Below, in pieces: positions 8,823 to 18,544 of a stretch of DNA of 64,000 bases. Origin of the DNA: Chthoniobacterales bacterium (GTDB lineage: Bacteria; Verrucomicrobiota; Verrucomicrobiia; Chthoniobacterales; JACTMZ01); the NCBI GenBank assembly GCA_018402585.1, contig JAGYIO010000002.1, positions 160,406 to 224,405 on the forward strand, in the 5' to 3' direction. How positions within the stretch are numbered: the first letter of the stretch is position 1; every line of letters begins with the position of its first letter. The notes under the pieces are model-generated. The model did not search any database and had not been told where the DNA came from. It worked only from the letters and a program-made list of their open reading frames with translations. A program made the position numbers and the translations under genes.

Positions 8823-9488
8823 ATGAAACGGTTTTCGTGGGCGGTTTCGAGGGCGATCGTTCTGATCGTGCTGACGCTTTGTGCCACCTGGTTCATGCGC
8901 TCCTGCGCCCGGATGCCGGGGGAAGCGGCCGAGGCGGCGGCGGAACCGGCGGTGGAGTTGGCCAAACGGGTGGTCGACGGCATTTCGCGGCGGTTGCAGT
9001 TCCGTCCTGAGGTACGGATTGATCAGGTGACGGTATTGTCGGCGGAGATGCCGGTCTTGGAATTGGCCGCCGTGCGGCGGGAATTCGCCCACGAATATCT
9101 CTGGGAAGAGCAATGGCTGGGGAGCACGAAGCGCCTGCACCTCCGCGGCACTTTTGCGGTCAAGGCGGGGGTCGATCTCCACGAGAAATTTTACCTTGAG
9201 ATTGATTCACATGATCTACGGGTCAAAGCAGAGTTTGCCGAGCCGCGCGTGCTTGGAGTGGAGCTGCTCGCTTACCGGGTGGAGGAGGAGGAGGGGCTCT
9301 GGAACCGGTTGAGCGCGGTGGAACGTGAACAAGCGGTCAACGCGCTCCTCGTCTCGGCACGGGCGGCGGCGGCCAGGGATGGTAAGCTGACTGCGGACGC
9401 CCGGCGGATGCTCGAGGCGCAGATTTCGGCCGCGGTGATTGGAGCCGGCGGGCTCTGGCGTCCGGAGGTGGTCGAGCCGAAAAACTAG
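8823..9488 (+). CDS. DUF4230-like membrane-anchored protein
   Basis: About 221 aa. It has an N-terminal hydrophobic anchor (AIVLIVLTLCATWFM) followed by an Ala/Glu-rich linker and a domain with GTFAVKAGVDLHEKFYLEI and a C-terminal helical pair ending in AAVIGAGG. This order resembles DUF4230 proteins, which are extracytoplasmic and of unknown function; the assignment is by eye only. ATG 8823 places the anchor at the N-terminus; the track ORF has 21 extra residues. Confidence 0.65.
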   Translation: MKRFSWAVSRAIVLIVLTLCATWFMRSCARMPGEAAEAAAEPAVELAKRVVDGISRRLQFRPEVRIDQVTVLSAEMPVLELAAVRREFAHEYLWEEQWLGSTKRLHLRGTFAVKAGVDLHEKFYLEIDSHDLRVKAEFAEPRVLGVELLAYRVEEEEGLWNRLSAVEREQAVNALLVSARAAAARDGKLTADARRMLEAQISAAVIGAGGLWRPEVVEPKN

Positions 9489-9696
9489 CGATGTCGGTTG
9501 TCCGTCGGCTGACGACGGGAGGCCCGTTTCCCTGGATGGGACCGGCCGTCCTGCGGGGGCAACTTCTCGGTAAACTTCCGTTGGCCGTTATAAAAAGTTG
9601 CGGGGGGATCGTCGTCCGGTTGGGGGGGGGGTCCAAGTCATCATTCCTGCGGAGGCTATTGCCTAAAACTATGCTTTGGCCTAAAACCCGCACCCG

Positions 9697-9885
9697 ATGA
9701 GCGCAAACTCTTCCGATCACGCGGGCCTGGACACCGCACAGCGCGACCGTCTGCTACGGTGTCTGGTCGGTTGCTTCGGGGTAGTCGCCTTCCTCGCTTT
9801 CGGCATGGCCATCGCCACGTCCGTTTGGCAGCGGTCCGGCGGTGACCTCGATCCGGTATCTTTGGTCCAAGACGTGCCGCGTTAA
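9697..9885 (+). CDS. Small single-span membrane protein (hypothetical)
   Basis: 62 aa with one transmembrane helix (LVGCFGVVAFLAFGMAIATSVW) flanked by charged ends. It lies alone in the gap between the DUF4230-like gene and leuB. The composition is protein-like and it has an ATG start, but nothing identifies a family and it could be chance. Confidence 0.45.
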   Translation: MSANSSDHAGLDTAQRDRLLRCLVGCFGVVAFLAFGMAIATSVWQRSGGDLDPVSLVQDVPR

Positions 9886-10096
9886 TTTATTTTCGCACAA
9901 CTCTCGGGCCCGGTAAGCCTGGAGCGCTGCAAACAGCAGCGCCCCCATGGAGCGCATGGCGGCAAGCAAACTACGGCAGGGTCTGGAGGCCTCTTGTCTA
10001 AAAAGCGGGCGTGCAATCCGGGGGTCCAAAGGGCCGGGAAGTCCGCTGCTACCGCCCGGCCTTGCCCGTGCCCAGGGGGATCGGCTACTTTGCCCC

Positions 10097-11206
10097 ATGT
10101 CTGTGAGCAAAGAAAAGCAGTTCAAAGTGGCGGTGTTGGCCGGGGACGGGATCGGCCCGGAGGTCATGGTCGAGGCACTGCGCGTGTTGGCCGCGGTGGC
10201 GGTTAAGTTTTCCATTCCTTACCAACTTCGGGAGGAGCGGGTGGGCGGGTCGGCGATTGATGTGGACGGGGTGGCTTTGCCCGACCAGACGCTGCAAACC
10301 TGCAAAGAGTCCGATGCTATTTTGTTCGGCTCGGTCGGCGGTCCCAAATGGGAATCCCTCCCGCCCAACCAGCAGCCGGAACGGGCGGCCTTGCTCGCCC
10401 TGCGCAAGACCTTCGCCCTCTACGCCAACCTGCGGCCGGCTGTTTGCCTGCCGGAATTAACCCACGCCTCGCCGGTGCGCGAGTCGATCGTGCAGGGCGG
10501 CTTTGATGTTATTTTTGTCCGGGAGTTGACCGGCGGACTTTATTTCGGGGAACCAAAATATATGAAGCACGAGAGCGGCGAGTGGTTCGCGGTCGATACG
10601 ATGATTTATTGGGAAAGCGAGATTGAGCGCATCGCCCATGTCGCCTTCCAGACCGCGATGAAACGCAACCGGCATGTCACCTCGATCGACAAAGCCAATG
10701 TCCTGCAAAACGGCATCCTTTGGCGCCAGACGGTCGACCGCGTGGCCCACGAGTATCCGGAGGTCAAATTGCGCCACCTCTACGTGGACAATGCCGCGAT
10801 GCAACTGATCCGCAATCCGAAGGGCTTCGATGTTATTCTCGCGGAAAACCTTTTCGGCGACATCCTGAGCGACGAGTTGGCCATGATTGCCGGTTCGCTC
10901 GGCATGTTGCCCAGCGCCAGCTTGGGGATTTCCAAAGGCAACGGCCGCTACTTCGGCATGTATGAGCCGAGCGGCGGTACCGCTCCGGATATCGCCGGTT
11001 TGGGCATCGCCAACCCCATCGCGCAGGTCCTTTCCGCCGCCATGATGCTCCGTTACTCGGCCGGACGCGAGGATGCGGCCTCCGCGATCGAAGCGGCCGT
11101 GCAGCGGGTCATCCGTTCCGGCCTGCGCACCAAGGATATTCATACCGAGGGGACGCAACTGGTCGGCACCACAGAGATGGGCAAGGCGATCAGCGGCGCG
11201 CTCTGA
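10097..11206 (+). CDS. leuB: 3-isopropylmalate dehydrogenase
   Basis: NAD-dependent oxidative decarboxylation of 3-isopropylmalate in leucine biosynthesis. 369 aa from ATG 10097; the track's upstream 50 residues are not family-like. Motifs: [23 protein letters not shown], the Arg-containing [55 protein letters not shown] and [27 protein letters not shown] with the metal-binding Asp residues. The NAD loop reads [11 protein letters not shown]. No leuA/C/D nearby. I looked for a leader peptide or riboswitch in the 210 bp upstream and saw none. Confidence 0.96.
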   Translation: MSVSKEKQFKVAVLAGDGIGPEVMVEALRVLAAVAVKFSIPYQLREERVGGSAIDVDGVALPDQTLQTCKESDAILFGSVGGPKWESLPPNQQPERAALLALRKTFALYANLRPAVCLPELTHASPVRESIVQGGFDVIFVRELTGGLYFGEPKYMKHESGEWFAVDTMIYWESEIERIAHVAFQTAMKRNRHVTSIDKANVLQNGILWRQTVDRVAHEYPEVKLRHLYVDNAAMQLIRNPKGFDVILAENLFGDILSDELAMIAGSLGMLPSASLGISKGNGRYFGMYEPSGGTAPDIAGLGIANPIAQVLSAAMMLRYSAGREDAASAIEAAVQRVIRSGLRTKDIHTEGTQLVGTTEMGKAISGAL

Positions 11207-11258
11207 AGGTCTGAAATCCTTGGCTTGGGCCGGCTTTTACCCGCATGATCCGCTCTCC

Positions 11259-11675
11259 GTGAATTTCCGCAAACAGGCCGTGCCCGAGCCCGGCGCGTTT
11301 CAGATCGCGCCGATGGTGGATATTGTCTTCCTTCTGCTCATCTTCTTTCTCGTCACCTGGAATTTCGCGCGCTACGAGACCGAGCTTGATGTCAAGGTGC
11401 CCACCGCGAAGGAAGGCAAGGAGTCGCGGCGCGCCGTGGGTGAGGTGGTGATCAATGTGAAAGCCGACGGCACGATCCTGATGAACCGCCGCGTCTTGTC
11501 GGGGGAAGAACTGACCGCCACCTTGCGCCAAATTTCCGAGCTCTATCCCGATCAAGCGGTGGTCCTGCGCGGCGACCAGTCGACCGACTACCGTCACATT
11601 GTGGCCGTGCTCGACATTTGCCGCACGGCCAACATTTGGAATGTCGCCTTTGCTACGGGGCGACCCGAATCATGA
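11259..11675 (+). CDS. ExbD/TolR-family energy-transduction protein
   Basis: About 138 aa. One transmembrane helix (VDIVFLLLIFFLVTWNF) contains the channel-lining Asp that carries protons in ExbD/TolR/MotB stators. A periplasmic domain with GEVVINVKADGTILMNRRVL and VVLRGDQSTDYRHIVAVLDICR follows, matching the family. GTG 11259 is the best start; earlier residues of the track ORF overlap leuB. It overlaps the TPR gene by ATGA, so they are coupled. No exbB/tolQ partner is next to it. Confidence 0.87.
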   Translation: MNFRKQAVPEPGAFQIAPMVDIVFLLLIFFLVTWNFARYETELDVKVPTAKEGKESRRAVGEVVINVKADGTILMNRRVLSGEELTATLRQISELYPDQAVVLRGDQSTDYRHIVAVLDICRTANIWNVAFATGRPES

Positions 11676-14098
11676 AGCGCTTTTTTCTCTTTTTCCTGCT
11701 CGTTCCCGCGCTGCTTCGCGCCGAGGAGAATATTGAGGTCCGCCTGGCCGAGCCGGTCAATGCCGGGCCCGCACCCGAAGTGCGCCGGGCGGAACCGGTG
11801 GCACCGGCCGGTGCGGCGCACGCCCTGTCCGGGGTCGATGCGACGGACGGCACCGAAGCCATCCGCGCGGCGCCCTCCAATCTGGCGGATGACCCGGCGC
11901 GCCGCGCTTTCGAGCAGGCCAACGCCTTTTATGGCCAGAAGATGCACGATCTCGCCGGGCCGAAGTATATGGAGTTCCTCAGCATGGCCCCGCGCGGCAT
12001 TGACCGGCAGGCCGCGTTGTTCCGGCTCGGCGAGTGCCAGCGCGCGGTGAAGCGCAATGCCGAGGCTGCTGCGGCCTACCGTCAGTTGCTCTCGGAATTC
12101 AACAGCGGGGAATTTCTCGGTCCGGCCGCCTACCGTTTGGGCGAAATCCAATTCGGCAGCCGTGACTTCGATGGCGCGGCTGCTTCTTTCCGCCTCGCCG
12201 CGCACCATGTGCGCGACGCGAAGTTGCGGCTGGCCGCGAAGTTTTTCGAGGGCCGCGCCCTGGGGGCGGCCAACCGCCCGGCCGAGGCGCTGGCCGCCTA
12301 CCGCGAGGTGGCCGCGCAGAAGGAGGACAACCCTTACCGTGAGCGCGCCATCTTCGACCTGGCCGAGGCCGACGCGCGCGCCGGCCTGACCGATAGCGCG
12401 CTGCGCCAACTGCGCGGTCTGGCCGAGACGGCGGAGAATCCGGTCATCCGCACCAGTGCGGCGGTCAAAGCCGGCCTGCTCGCCGTTGATCAGCGCGACT
12501 TTGAGACGGCGCGTCCCTTGCTTGAGCTGGGGGCAGCCAACCAGGAATTGGCCAACTGGCGCGCGGCGGGGCAAGCCGGTTTGGTCCGCTTGGAATACGA
12601 GTCGGAGAATTATCCCGCGGCGGCCAAGCTGGCCGAGGAAATCCTCCCCCTCCTCCCGGCCGAAGCGCAGCCCGATGTGCTCCTCCTCGCGGCCAATGCC
12701 CGCCGCCAAATGGGCGAGCAAGGCCGCGCGCTGGGACTCTACGACCGCCTGGTGGTCGATCACCCCGGATCCACCGCCGCACGCCAAGCGGGCTTTCACC
12801 GACTGGTCAGTCTCGTAGCGCAACAAGACCCGCGCTCGCTGGCCCAAATCGAAGCCTTTCTGCAATCGTCCTCCTCGCAAGACCAGCGGGACAAAGCCGA
12901 GTTGCTCAAGGCCGAGCTGCTTTTCGGTCAGGACCGCTTTGCCGAGGCGGCCGAACTTTACCGCAAGGCTTCCAGCGCAGAGGGCACGGAAGGTTACCGT
13001 GCGGATGCGCTTTACCGGCTTGCCTGGTGCCAATTGCAGGCCAAGGCCTACGACGATGCGGTCGAAGTGCTCACCCGCTTTCTTCTGCAATACCCGCGCC
13101 ACCCGTTCGCCGGTTCGGCTTACGCGCAGCGGGCGGTGGCCCAGCTTGAAACCGGCGACCAGGTTGCCGCCTTGGCCGACTTCGAGGTGGTGATCGACCG
13201 CTACCGTGACGCGAAGGAACGGGAAGATGCCATGACGCAGCGCGCCCTCCTGCTGGGCAACCTGCAGCGGCCGGCCGAAATGGCGGCGGGCTTCGAGCGG
13301 CTCCTCGCCGATTACCCCGCGAGCAAAGCAGGCGCGCAAGCCCATTTTTGGATCGGCTACGCCGCATCCGATGCCGGCCGGCCGGGTGAAGCCATTGCCT
13401 CGCTGGAGCAGGCACGTGAGCTCGGTCCCGACAAATACGGCGAGCGCGCCACACTCCGCCTCCTCCTCAGCCATTACCAATTGCAGGACCGCGCAGCGAC
13501 GGGACGCGAGGCCAAGGCCCTCGGAGCGGAAAAAGCGCCCGCCGAAGTGCGCGAGTGGTTGGGGTGGTCCGCACTTGAAGCCGCAGACTATGCCACCGCG
13601 GCGGAGTTCCTCGCTCCGCTCGCTGACTTGGAGGGTGCCACACCCGAATTGCGTCTGTCCTTGGCCCAGGCCCAACTCGGGTCAGGGCAAAACGAAGCGG
13701 CCCGCCGCACGCTGGAGCAACTCCTGCCCAAAGTCCATGAGCCCCGACTCAAGGCCCGCACCTATCTCCTCATGGCCGACGTGCTCCTCGCCCTGCGCGA
13801 CGGGGCGGGGGCCAAGACGCAGGCCGAGGAGGCGCAGCGTCTGCAACCCGAAGGCCGCCTCAATGCCGAGGCGCGCCTGGCCAACGGGCGCGCCTTGTTG
13901 GCCCAAGATAAATTCGATGACGCGGCCCGCGCCTTCATGGCTGTGGCCCTGCTTTACGACGAAAAAGACCTCACACCGCAGGCCCTCGCTCTGGCCGAGC
14001 AGGCCTACCGCCGGGCCGATAACCCGGGCGATGCCGACCGTGCGCGCGAGGAGTTGCAGCGGCGCTACCCCGACTTCAAGGTTCCGGTCCCGTCCTGA
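11672..14098 (+). CDS. Large periplasmic TPR-repeat protein
   Basis: About 808 aa: signal peptide (FFLFFLLVPALLRA), an acidic/proline-rich linker to about residue 70, then continuous tetratricopeptide-like helical repeats to the C-terminus. Examples are the AFEQANAFYGQKMHDLAGPKY and ALYRLAWCQLQAKAYDDAVEV types. Such proteins scaffold periplasmic complexes; CpoB/YbgF in the Tol system is a smaller analogue. Coupling to an ExbD-like gene suggests a role in a Tol/Ton-like machine, but that is inference. ATG 11672 overlaps the exbD stop; its own stop overlaps the HAD start. Confidence 0.82.
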   Translation: MKRFFLFFLLVPALLRAEENIEVRLAEPVNAGPAPEVRRAEPVAPAGAAHALSGVDATDGTEAIRAAPSNLADDPARRAFEQANAFYGQKMHDLAGPKYMEFLSMAPRGIDRQAALFRLGECQRAVKRNAEAAAAYRQLLSEFNSGEFLGPAAYRLGEIQFGSRDFDGAAASFRLAAHHVRDAKLRLAAKFFEGRALGAANRPAEALAAYREVAAQKEDNPYRERAIFDLAEADARAGLTDSALRQLRGLAETAENPVIRTSAAVKAGLLAVDQRDFETARPLLELGAANQELANWRAAGQAGLVRLEYESENYPAAAKLAEEILPLLPAEAQPDVLLLAANARRQMGEQGRALGLYDRLVVDHPGSTAARQAGFHRLVSLVAQQDPRSLAQIEAFLQSSSSQDQRDKAELLKAELLFGQDRFAEAAELYRKASSAEGTEGYRADALYRLAWCQLQAKAYDDAVEVLTRFLLQYPRHPFAGSAYAQRAVAQLETGDQVAALADFEVVIDRYRDAKEREDAMTQRALLLGNLQRPAEMAAGFERLLADYPASKAGAQAHFWIGYAASDAGRPGEAIASLEQARELGPDKYGERATLRLLLSHYQLQDRAATGREAKALGAEKAPAEVREWLGWSALEAADYATAAEFLAPLADLEGATPELRLSLAQAQLGSGQNEAARRTLEQLLPKVHEPRLKARTYLLMADVLLALRDGAGAKTQAEEAQRLQPEGRLNAEARLANGRALLAQDKFDDAARAFMAVALLYDEKDLTPQALALAEQAYRRADNPGDADRAREELQRRYPDFKVPVPS

Positions 14099-14673
14099 TG
14101 ATGCCGCTTGCCTTACCGGCGGGGGACTTCCGCGCTTTCATCTTCGATTGCGACGGCACGTTGGCGGACAACATGCATTTGCATTACGAAGCGTGGCGCC
14201 GGGCCATGGCAGAGGTCGGCGGGTCTTACCCGGAGGAACTTTTCTACGAATGGGGCGGGGTGACTACCGCGGAGATCGTGTGCCGGCTCAACGCCAAATT
14301 CAGCTTAAGCATGGAGGTCGAGGAAATCGTCCGGCGCAAGGAGCTTTACTACCGCGATTCCATCCCACAGGTGGAGCCGAACCACGCTGTGGTGGCCCTG
14401 GCCCGGGAATTCCACGGCAAGGTACCGCTCGCCGTGGCCTCCGGCGGCCACCGCGATCTGGTCGAACGGACCTTGCAGGCCTTGGAAATTCGCGGGCTTT
14501 TCTCGGAGGTCATTGCCGCCGAGGACTACAAAAGGGGCAAACCGGCTCCTGATCCCTTCCTCACCGCCGCGGCCCGCCTCGGGGTCACCCCGGAGGCTTG
14601 CTTGGTCTTCGAGGATACCGCCACGGGGGTCGAGGCGGCCCGTGCGGCCGGGATGGCGTGGGTGCTGGTCTAA
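14098..14673 (+). CDS. HAD-superfamily phosphatase (beta-phosphoglucomutase/YqaB-like)
   Basis: 191 aa, subfamily IA. Motif I is FDCDGTLADNMHLHYEAWR, motif II AVASGGH, motif III Lys in YKRGKPAPD and motif IV VFEDTATGVEAARAAGM. Family members hydrolyse small sugar phosphates such as fructose 1-phosphate; the substrate here is unknown. The helical cap is short. The ATG overlaps the TPR stop. An adjacent second ATG (14101) is an equally good start. Confidence 0.9.
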   Translation: MMPLALPAGDFRAFIFDCDGTLADNMHLHYEAWRRAMAEVGGSYPEELFYEWGGVTTAEIVCRLNAKFSLSMEVEEIVRRKELYYRDSIPQVEPNHAVVALAREFHGKVPLAVASGGHRDLVERTLQALEIRGLFSEVIAAEDYKRGKPAPDPFLTAAARLGVTPEACLVFEDTATGVEAARAAGMAWVLV

Positions 14674-14701
14674 CCGGCGGAGGTGGGTTAAGCTGGCTGC
14701 C

Positions 14702-15154
14702 ATGACAACCACCGCAGGAAAGACCGCACTGACCGATAGTCTCAACCAAGTGTTGGCCGACACGTACGCTCTCATGTCGCTGACCCATCTGGCCCACTGG
14801 AATGTGGAAGGGCAGGGCTTCTTTGCGCTGCACACCGCGTTCCAGACGCAATACGAGGAAATGTTCACCGCGGCGGATGACATTGCCGAGCGTATCCGCG
14901 CCCTCGAGGCTTACGCCATCGGCGGCCTCGCCGCTTTGGCGGATAAAGCGCAACTGAAGGCATTCACCGCCCCGCTTTCGCAGGAAAGCTATGTGAAGCA
15001 CCTGATCACCGGTCATGAAAAAGTGGTGGCCGATGCGGCCAAAGCCCGGGCGGTGGCCGGCGAGGTGAATGATCCGGAAAGCGAAGACCTCATGATCCAG
15101 CGCATCACGACGCACGAGAAGGCGCTTTGGATGCTGCGCAGTTTCTTGAAATAA
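14702..15154 (+). CDS. dps: Dps/ferritin-like protein
   Basis: 150 aa four-helix bundle of the Dps family, which oxidises and stores iron and protects DNA from peroxide. The diagnostic segment HLAHWNVEGQGFFALHTAFQ and downstream EMFTAADDIAERIRALEAYAIG carry the inter-subunit ferroxidase residues (His, Asp/Glu). The N-terminal tail is short and poorly charged, so direct DNA binding is uncertain. ATG 14702; the longer track ORF overlaps the HAD gene. It could also be a DNA-starvation-like ferritin without DNA binding. Confidence 0.9.
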   Translation: MTTTAGKTALTDSLNQVLADTYALMSLTHLAHWNVEGQGFFALHTAFQTQYEEMFTAADDIAERIRALEAYAIGGLAALADKAQLKAFTAPLSQESYVKHLITGHEKVVADAAKARAVAGEVNDPESEDLMIQRITTHEKALWMLRSFLK

Positions 15155-15231
15155 AACCGGCCGTCCGGCCGCGGAGGTCTGGTCAGAGCGAAATTCGCCG
15201 TACCCTCGCGGCGGGACCGGCCCGGTCGACT

Positions 15232-16128
15232 TTATGGCGCGAGCAGTGTAAGGATGGCCTTCTGGGTGTGCAGGCGGTTTTCGGCTTGGTCGAAAATGGT
15301 CCCTGCGTTGGCTTCGAAAACCTCGCTCGTGATCTCTTTGCCCCGGTAGGCGGGAAGGCAGTGCATGACCAGCGGGGTGCCGCCGGCCGCCGCGACCGCG
15401 GCTTGGTTGATTTGGTATCCGCCGAATTGCGCGAGGCGGAAAGCGGTTTCCTCCTCCTTGCCCATGCTAACCCAGACATCGGTGTAGAGGACATCGGCGC
15501 CGGCGCTGGCGCCGAGAACGTCGTCCGTCACGACAATGTCTCCGCCCGCGCGGCGCACCAGTTCGGCCGGCGGCTGGAACTTGGCCGGGGCGGCCAGGCG
15601 CAGGGCGAAGCCGAGTTTGGCGGCGGCCCAGATCCAGGAACGGGCCACGTTGCAGTCGCCATCGCCGATGAAGGTGACAGTGAGGCCGTCGAGCGAACCG
15701 CGCTTTTCGATGATGGTGAAAAGATCGCTCAAAATTTGGCAGGGGTGCTCGAGGTCGGTCAGCGCATTGATCGTGCGGATGCCGCTCAAGGATGCGAACT
15801 GCTCGACATCCCCCTGCGCGTAGGTGCGGATGACCGCGCCTTGCACCATCCGGCTCAGGACGCGTGCCGTATCGGAGATCGGTTCGCCGCGGCCGAGTTG
15901 GATCTCGTTGGCCGCGAGGAAAATCGGCTGCCCGCCAAGTTCCCGGATGCCCGCCTCAAAACTAATGCGCGTCCGGGTGGAAGATTTGGAGAAGAGGAGC
16001 GCCCAGCATTCGCCGGCCAACGGGGCCTCGGGGTGGGGTCCGCGCAGGTGCTTCATCTCCGCCGCCCGGGCCAGGATCTGCTTGATCTCTGCGGCGTCGA
16101 GTGACTCGATATTGAGCAAGTGTCTCAT
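15232..16128 (-). CDS. argF: Ornithine carbamoyltransferase
   Basis: Converts ornithine and carbamoyl phosphate to citrulline in arginine biosynthesis. About 298 aa from ATG 16128 (MRHLLNIESLDAAE); the 73 extra track residues are spurious. Motifs: carbamoyl-phosphate loop SKSSTRTRISFE, DLEHPCQILSDL, TDVWVSMGKEEE and the ornithine loop MHCLPAYRGKEI. Downstream of argD on the same strand, 169 bp apart, consistent with an argDF unit. Confidence 0.96.
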   Translation of the reverse strand: MRHLLNIESLDAAEIKQILARAAEMKHLRGPHPEAPLAGECWALLFSKSSTRTRISFEAGIRELGGQPIFLAANEIQLGRGEPISDTARVLSRMVQGAVIRTYAQGDVEQFASLSGIRTINALTDLEHPCQILSDLFTIIEKRGSLDGLTVTFIGDGDCNVARSWIWAAAKLGFALRLAAPAKFQPPAELVRRAGGDIVVTDDVLGASAGADVLYTDVWVSMGKEEETAFRLAQFGGYQINQAAVAAAGGTPLVMHCLPAYRGKEITSEVFEANAGTIFDQAENRLHTQKAILTLLAP

Positions 16129-16297
16129 GGGATGGCCGAAGATTACCCGCAAGCGTGCTTCGTGGTAAACAAAGGAGAGACGGCCTCGGGACCTGTGTGC
16201 CGGCGCGTCCCAGCTGCGGGGGAGGATGCGCGCAAACAATGACCGGAGGGCAGGGCCTCCGGACCCGCCGCGGCGACCAAACGCTGCGCCCCCTCGG

Positions 16298-17551
16298 TTA
16301 CGAGCTGCTACTTCTGCTTGCTTCCGGCTGAGGCGAGCTTTCGGCAAGCACGTTGTGCAGGATCAGCGCCGCCTCGTCGCATTCCGCCGCGGTGACATTG
16401 AGCGGTGGAAGGAGACGGATGGTCTGCTCCCCGGCCGGGACAACGAGGAGGCCGGCCTTGATCAGTCGTTTGGTCAATCGCAGGGCCACCGTGCCTTCTT
16501 CGCCCGCGAGCGGCGGCAAATCTTCCACTTCAAGGCCAAGGAGGAGTCCGGCCCCCCGCACTTCGCGGACGTGCGGCATTTGTTCGGCCGCAGCAACGAG
16601 TTGGGCCCCGCGTTCCCGTGCATTAGCCAGCAGGCTTTCTTTTTCAATCGTCTCGATGACGGCCTGGGATGCGGCGCAGGCGAGGGGAGAGCCGCCGTAG
16701 GTCGTGCCATGTGTGCCGGGCCCGAGCAGGTCGGCGAAGGGTTCGCGCACCCAGAATGCGCCGAGCGGGAAGCCACCAGCAATGCCTTTGGCCCAGCTGA
16801 CCGCATCCGGCACCGCGTCCGGCGCGCCCGTGGCCTCCCACCCGCACCAATACCCGGTGCGCCCGAAGCCGCACTGTACTTCGTCATAGAACAAGAGCAC
16901 CCGGTGTTCGTCGCAAAGCGCGCGCAAGGCACGGAGGAACCCGGCGGAAAGCGGCCGCACACCGCCTTCACCTTGGATCGGCTCGACCATGATGGCGGCT
17001 GTGCGCGCGCCGACCGCATGGGCCAGGCACTCGAGGCGCGCGGGCACGCTGAGAAAGCCGTCGAGGGGCGGGCCGAATCCGAGCTTCACCTTGAGTTGGC
17101 CGGTGGCCGCGATGCCGCCGAGGGTGCGCCCGTGGAAAGAGCCATCCAAGGTGATGATCTCGTGGCGGCCGCGCGCGGAACCGTGTTTGCGGGCCAGTTT
17201 GTAGAGCCCTTCATTGGCTTCAGCCCCGCTGTTGCAGAAAAAGATTTTTCCGGGCGTCCCGACCATCGCCCCGATCCGCGCGGCCAATTCGGCCTGCGGG
17301 CGGTGGAGGAAGAGATTTGAGATGTGAACAAGGGTGGCGGCCTGTCTGGCGAGGGCTTTCTGCAGGGCGGGATGGGAGTGACCAAGGGTGTTGACCGCGA
17401 TGCCGGAGGTGAAGTCGAGGTAGGCGCGGCCCTCCTCGTCCCAGACGCGCACTCCTGCCCCACGGACGAGGGCAAGAGGAAAGCGTGCGTAGGTGGGAAT
17501 GATGTGCCGCGCATAAAGCTCGGCCGTAGTCGGCTGCAGGCGCTCGGACAT
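16298..17551 (-). CDS. argD: Acetylornithine aminotransferase (class III PLP)
   Basis: Transaminates N-acetylglutamate semialdehyde to N-acetylornithine, one step before the argF branch. 417 aa from ATG 17551. Visible: DFTSGIAVNTLGHSHP, SGAEANEG phosphate loop, SFHGRTLG, EPIQGEGG, DEVQCGFGRTG and the PLP Lys in SWAKGIAGGFPLGAF. Very similar enzymes act on ornithine or succinyl-DAP, but the argF neighbour supports ArgD. A Ser-rich tail ends the protein. Confidence 0.94.
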   Translation of the reverse strand: MSERLQPTTAELYARHIIPTYARFPLALVRGAGVRVWDEEGRAYLDFTSGIAVNTLGHSHPALQKALARQAATLVHISNLFLHRPQAELAARIGAMVGTPGKIFFCNSGAEANEGLYKLARKHGSARGRHEIITLDGSFHGRTLGGIAATGQLKVKLGFGPPLDGFLSVPARLECLAHAVGARTAAIMVEPIQGEGGVRPLSAGFLRALRALCDEHRVLLFYDEVQCGFGRTGYWCGWEATGAPDAVPDAVSWAKGIAGGFPLGAFWVREPFADLLGPGTHGTTYGGSPLACAASQAVIETIEKESLLANARERGAQLVAAAEQMPHVREVRGAGLLLGLEVEDLPPLAGEEGTVALRLTKRLIKAGLLVVPAGEQTIRLLPPLNVTAAECDEAALILHNVLAESSPQPEASRSSSS

Positions 17552-17626
17552 GCTGCGCGATATTAGAGGGAGCGGCTGCCGTGACAAGAGGGCAAGAAGG
17601 CCGGAGGGCCGGGGCGCTTGACCGAG

Positions 17627-18544
17627 ATGCGGTCGGCGGTTTGCATGGGTGGCATGTGGATGCACGTCCTTCGCTCGGTACTTTACGGCCTGGTTGTGCT
17701 CATCCTAGCCGGGGTTGCCCTGCTGGCCGGGATCATCACGGCGAAAAAAACAGAGCAGGCTCCGCCTTTGATCACAGTCACAGCAGTGCCGCCGGAAGAG
17801 CGCGCGGCTGCGCGGGAATTGGTCGAGCAGGCACTGGCCGCGCGGCTGGCCGGCAATCACAGCGTGGCCTTGGCCAGCCTGGAGCAGGCGCGGGCCCACG
17901 ATCCGGCCATGCGCGGGTTGGATTACCAGTTCACCCTGACTTATCTGGATTTGGGTAAATTCGAGCCGGCGGACCAAGCCGCGCGGCGCTCGGTTGACCG
18001 CGGGGAAGAAAGAAGCAGTGCGCAGGCCCTGCGCGGCTCGATCCTGCTCGAAAAGTCGCGGGCGGAGGGCAAGGTGGCCACGGCGGGGACGGAAATTTTG
18101 ACGCACTTGGAGGAGTCACGGGCTACCGATCCGCTCAATCCCATGCCGCTCTACATCATGGGCGAATATTACCGGGCGGATGGTCGGCCCGGACTGGCGG
18201 TCGAGGCCTACCGGCGGGCCCTCGAGCGGGTCTCAAAGACCGATAGCTTCTTGGTCACCACGGTGAAGGCCGGGCTGGCCGGGTTGCGCTTGAACTATCA
18301 GGCGGACCATCCGCCGCTTAAGTTGCGCAAGGTCAACGGGGTGCTCCCGCCGGAGCAGCTCTTTTTTGGGGCGGCCGATGCGCTTCTGCGCGGCGATCAT
18401 GGTGCGGCGGCGGGCTTTTTGCGCGAGGCGAAAACGCGGATGCCGGAGGAAGTTTTTGCCTCCTTACTCCAGGATTCGTTCTTTCAAGATTATCTGGAGG
18501 CCAGCATATTGGAAGACCCCGCGCAGCCCGCCCCTCCCCCATGA
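17627..18544 (+). CDS. TPR-containing membrane-anchored protein
   Basis: Roughly 300 aa with one N-terminal transmembrane segment (VLYGLVVLILAGVALLAGII), then TPR-like helix pairs (AAARELVEQALAARLAGNHSVALASLEQARAHDP and GEYYRADGRPGLAVEAYRRAL). The start is ambiguous among several ATGs (17627, 17645, 17654, 17660); all keep the anchor. No enzyme motif. Overlaps the next gene by ATGA, so the two products probably work together in the envelope; function unknown. Confidence 0.75.
   Translation: MRSAVCMGGMWMHVLRSVLYGLVVLILAGVALLAGIITAKKTEQAPPLITVTAVPPEERAAARELVEQALAARLAGNHSVALASLEQARAHDPAMRGLDYQFTLTYLDLGKFEPADQAARRSVDRGEERSSAQALRGSILLEKSRAEGKVATAGTEILTHLEESRATDPLNPMPLYIMGEYYRADGRPGLAVEAYRRALERVSKTDSFLVTTVKAGLAGLRLNYQADHPPLKLRKVNGVLPPEQLFFGAADALLRGDHGAAAGFLREAKTRMPEEVFASLLQDSFFQDYLEASILEDPAQPAPPP

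Noticed and set aside
9886-10096. Possible leader peptide or riboswitch before leuB
   Set aside because: No run of Leu codons, no known T-box or riboswitch core; only a short GCGCTG/CAGCGC hairpin.
11594-13675. 693-aa minus-strand ORF opposite the TPR gene
   Set aside because: Arg/Gly/Gln-rich with no domain; a shadow of a high-GC gene. The plus-strand TPR protein has a signal peptide and clear repeats.
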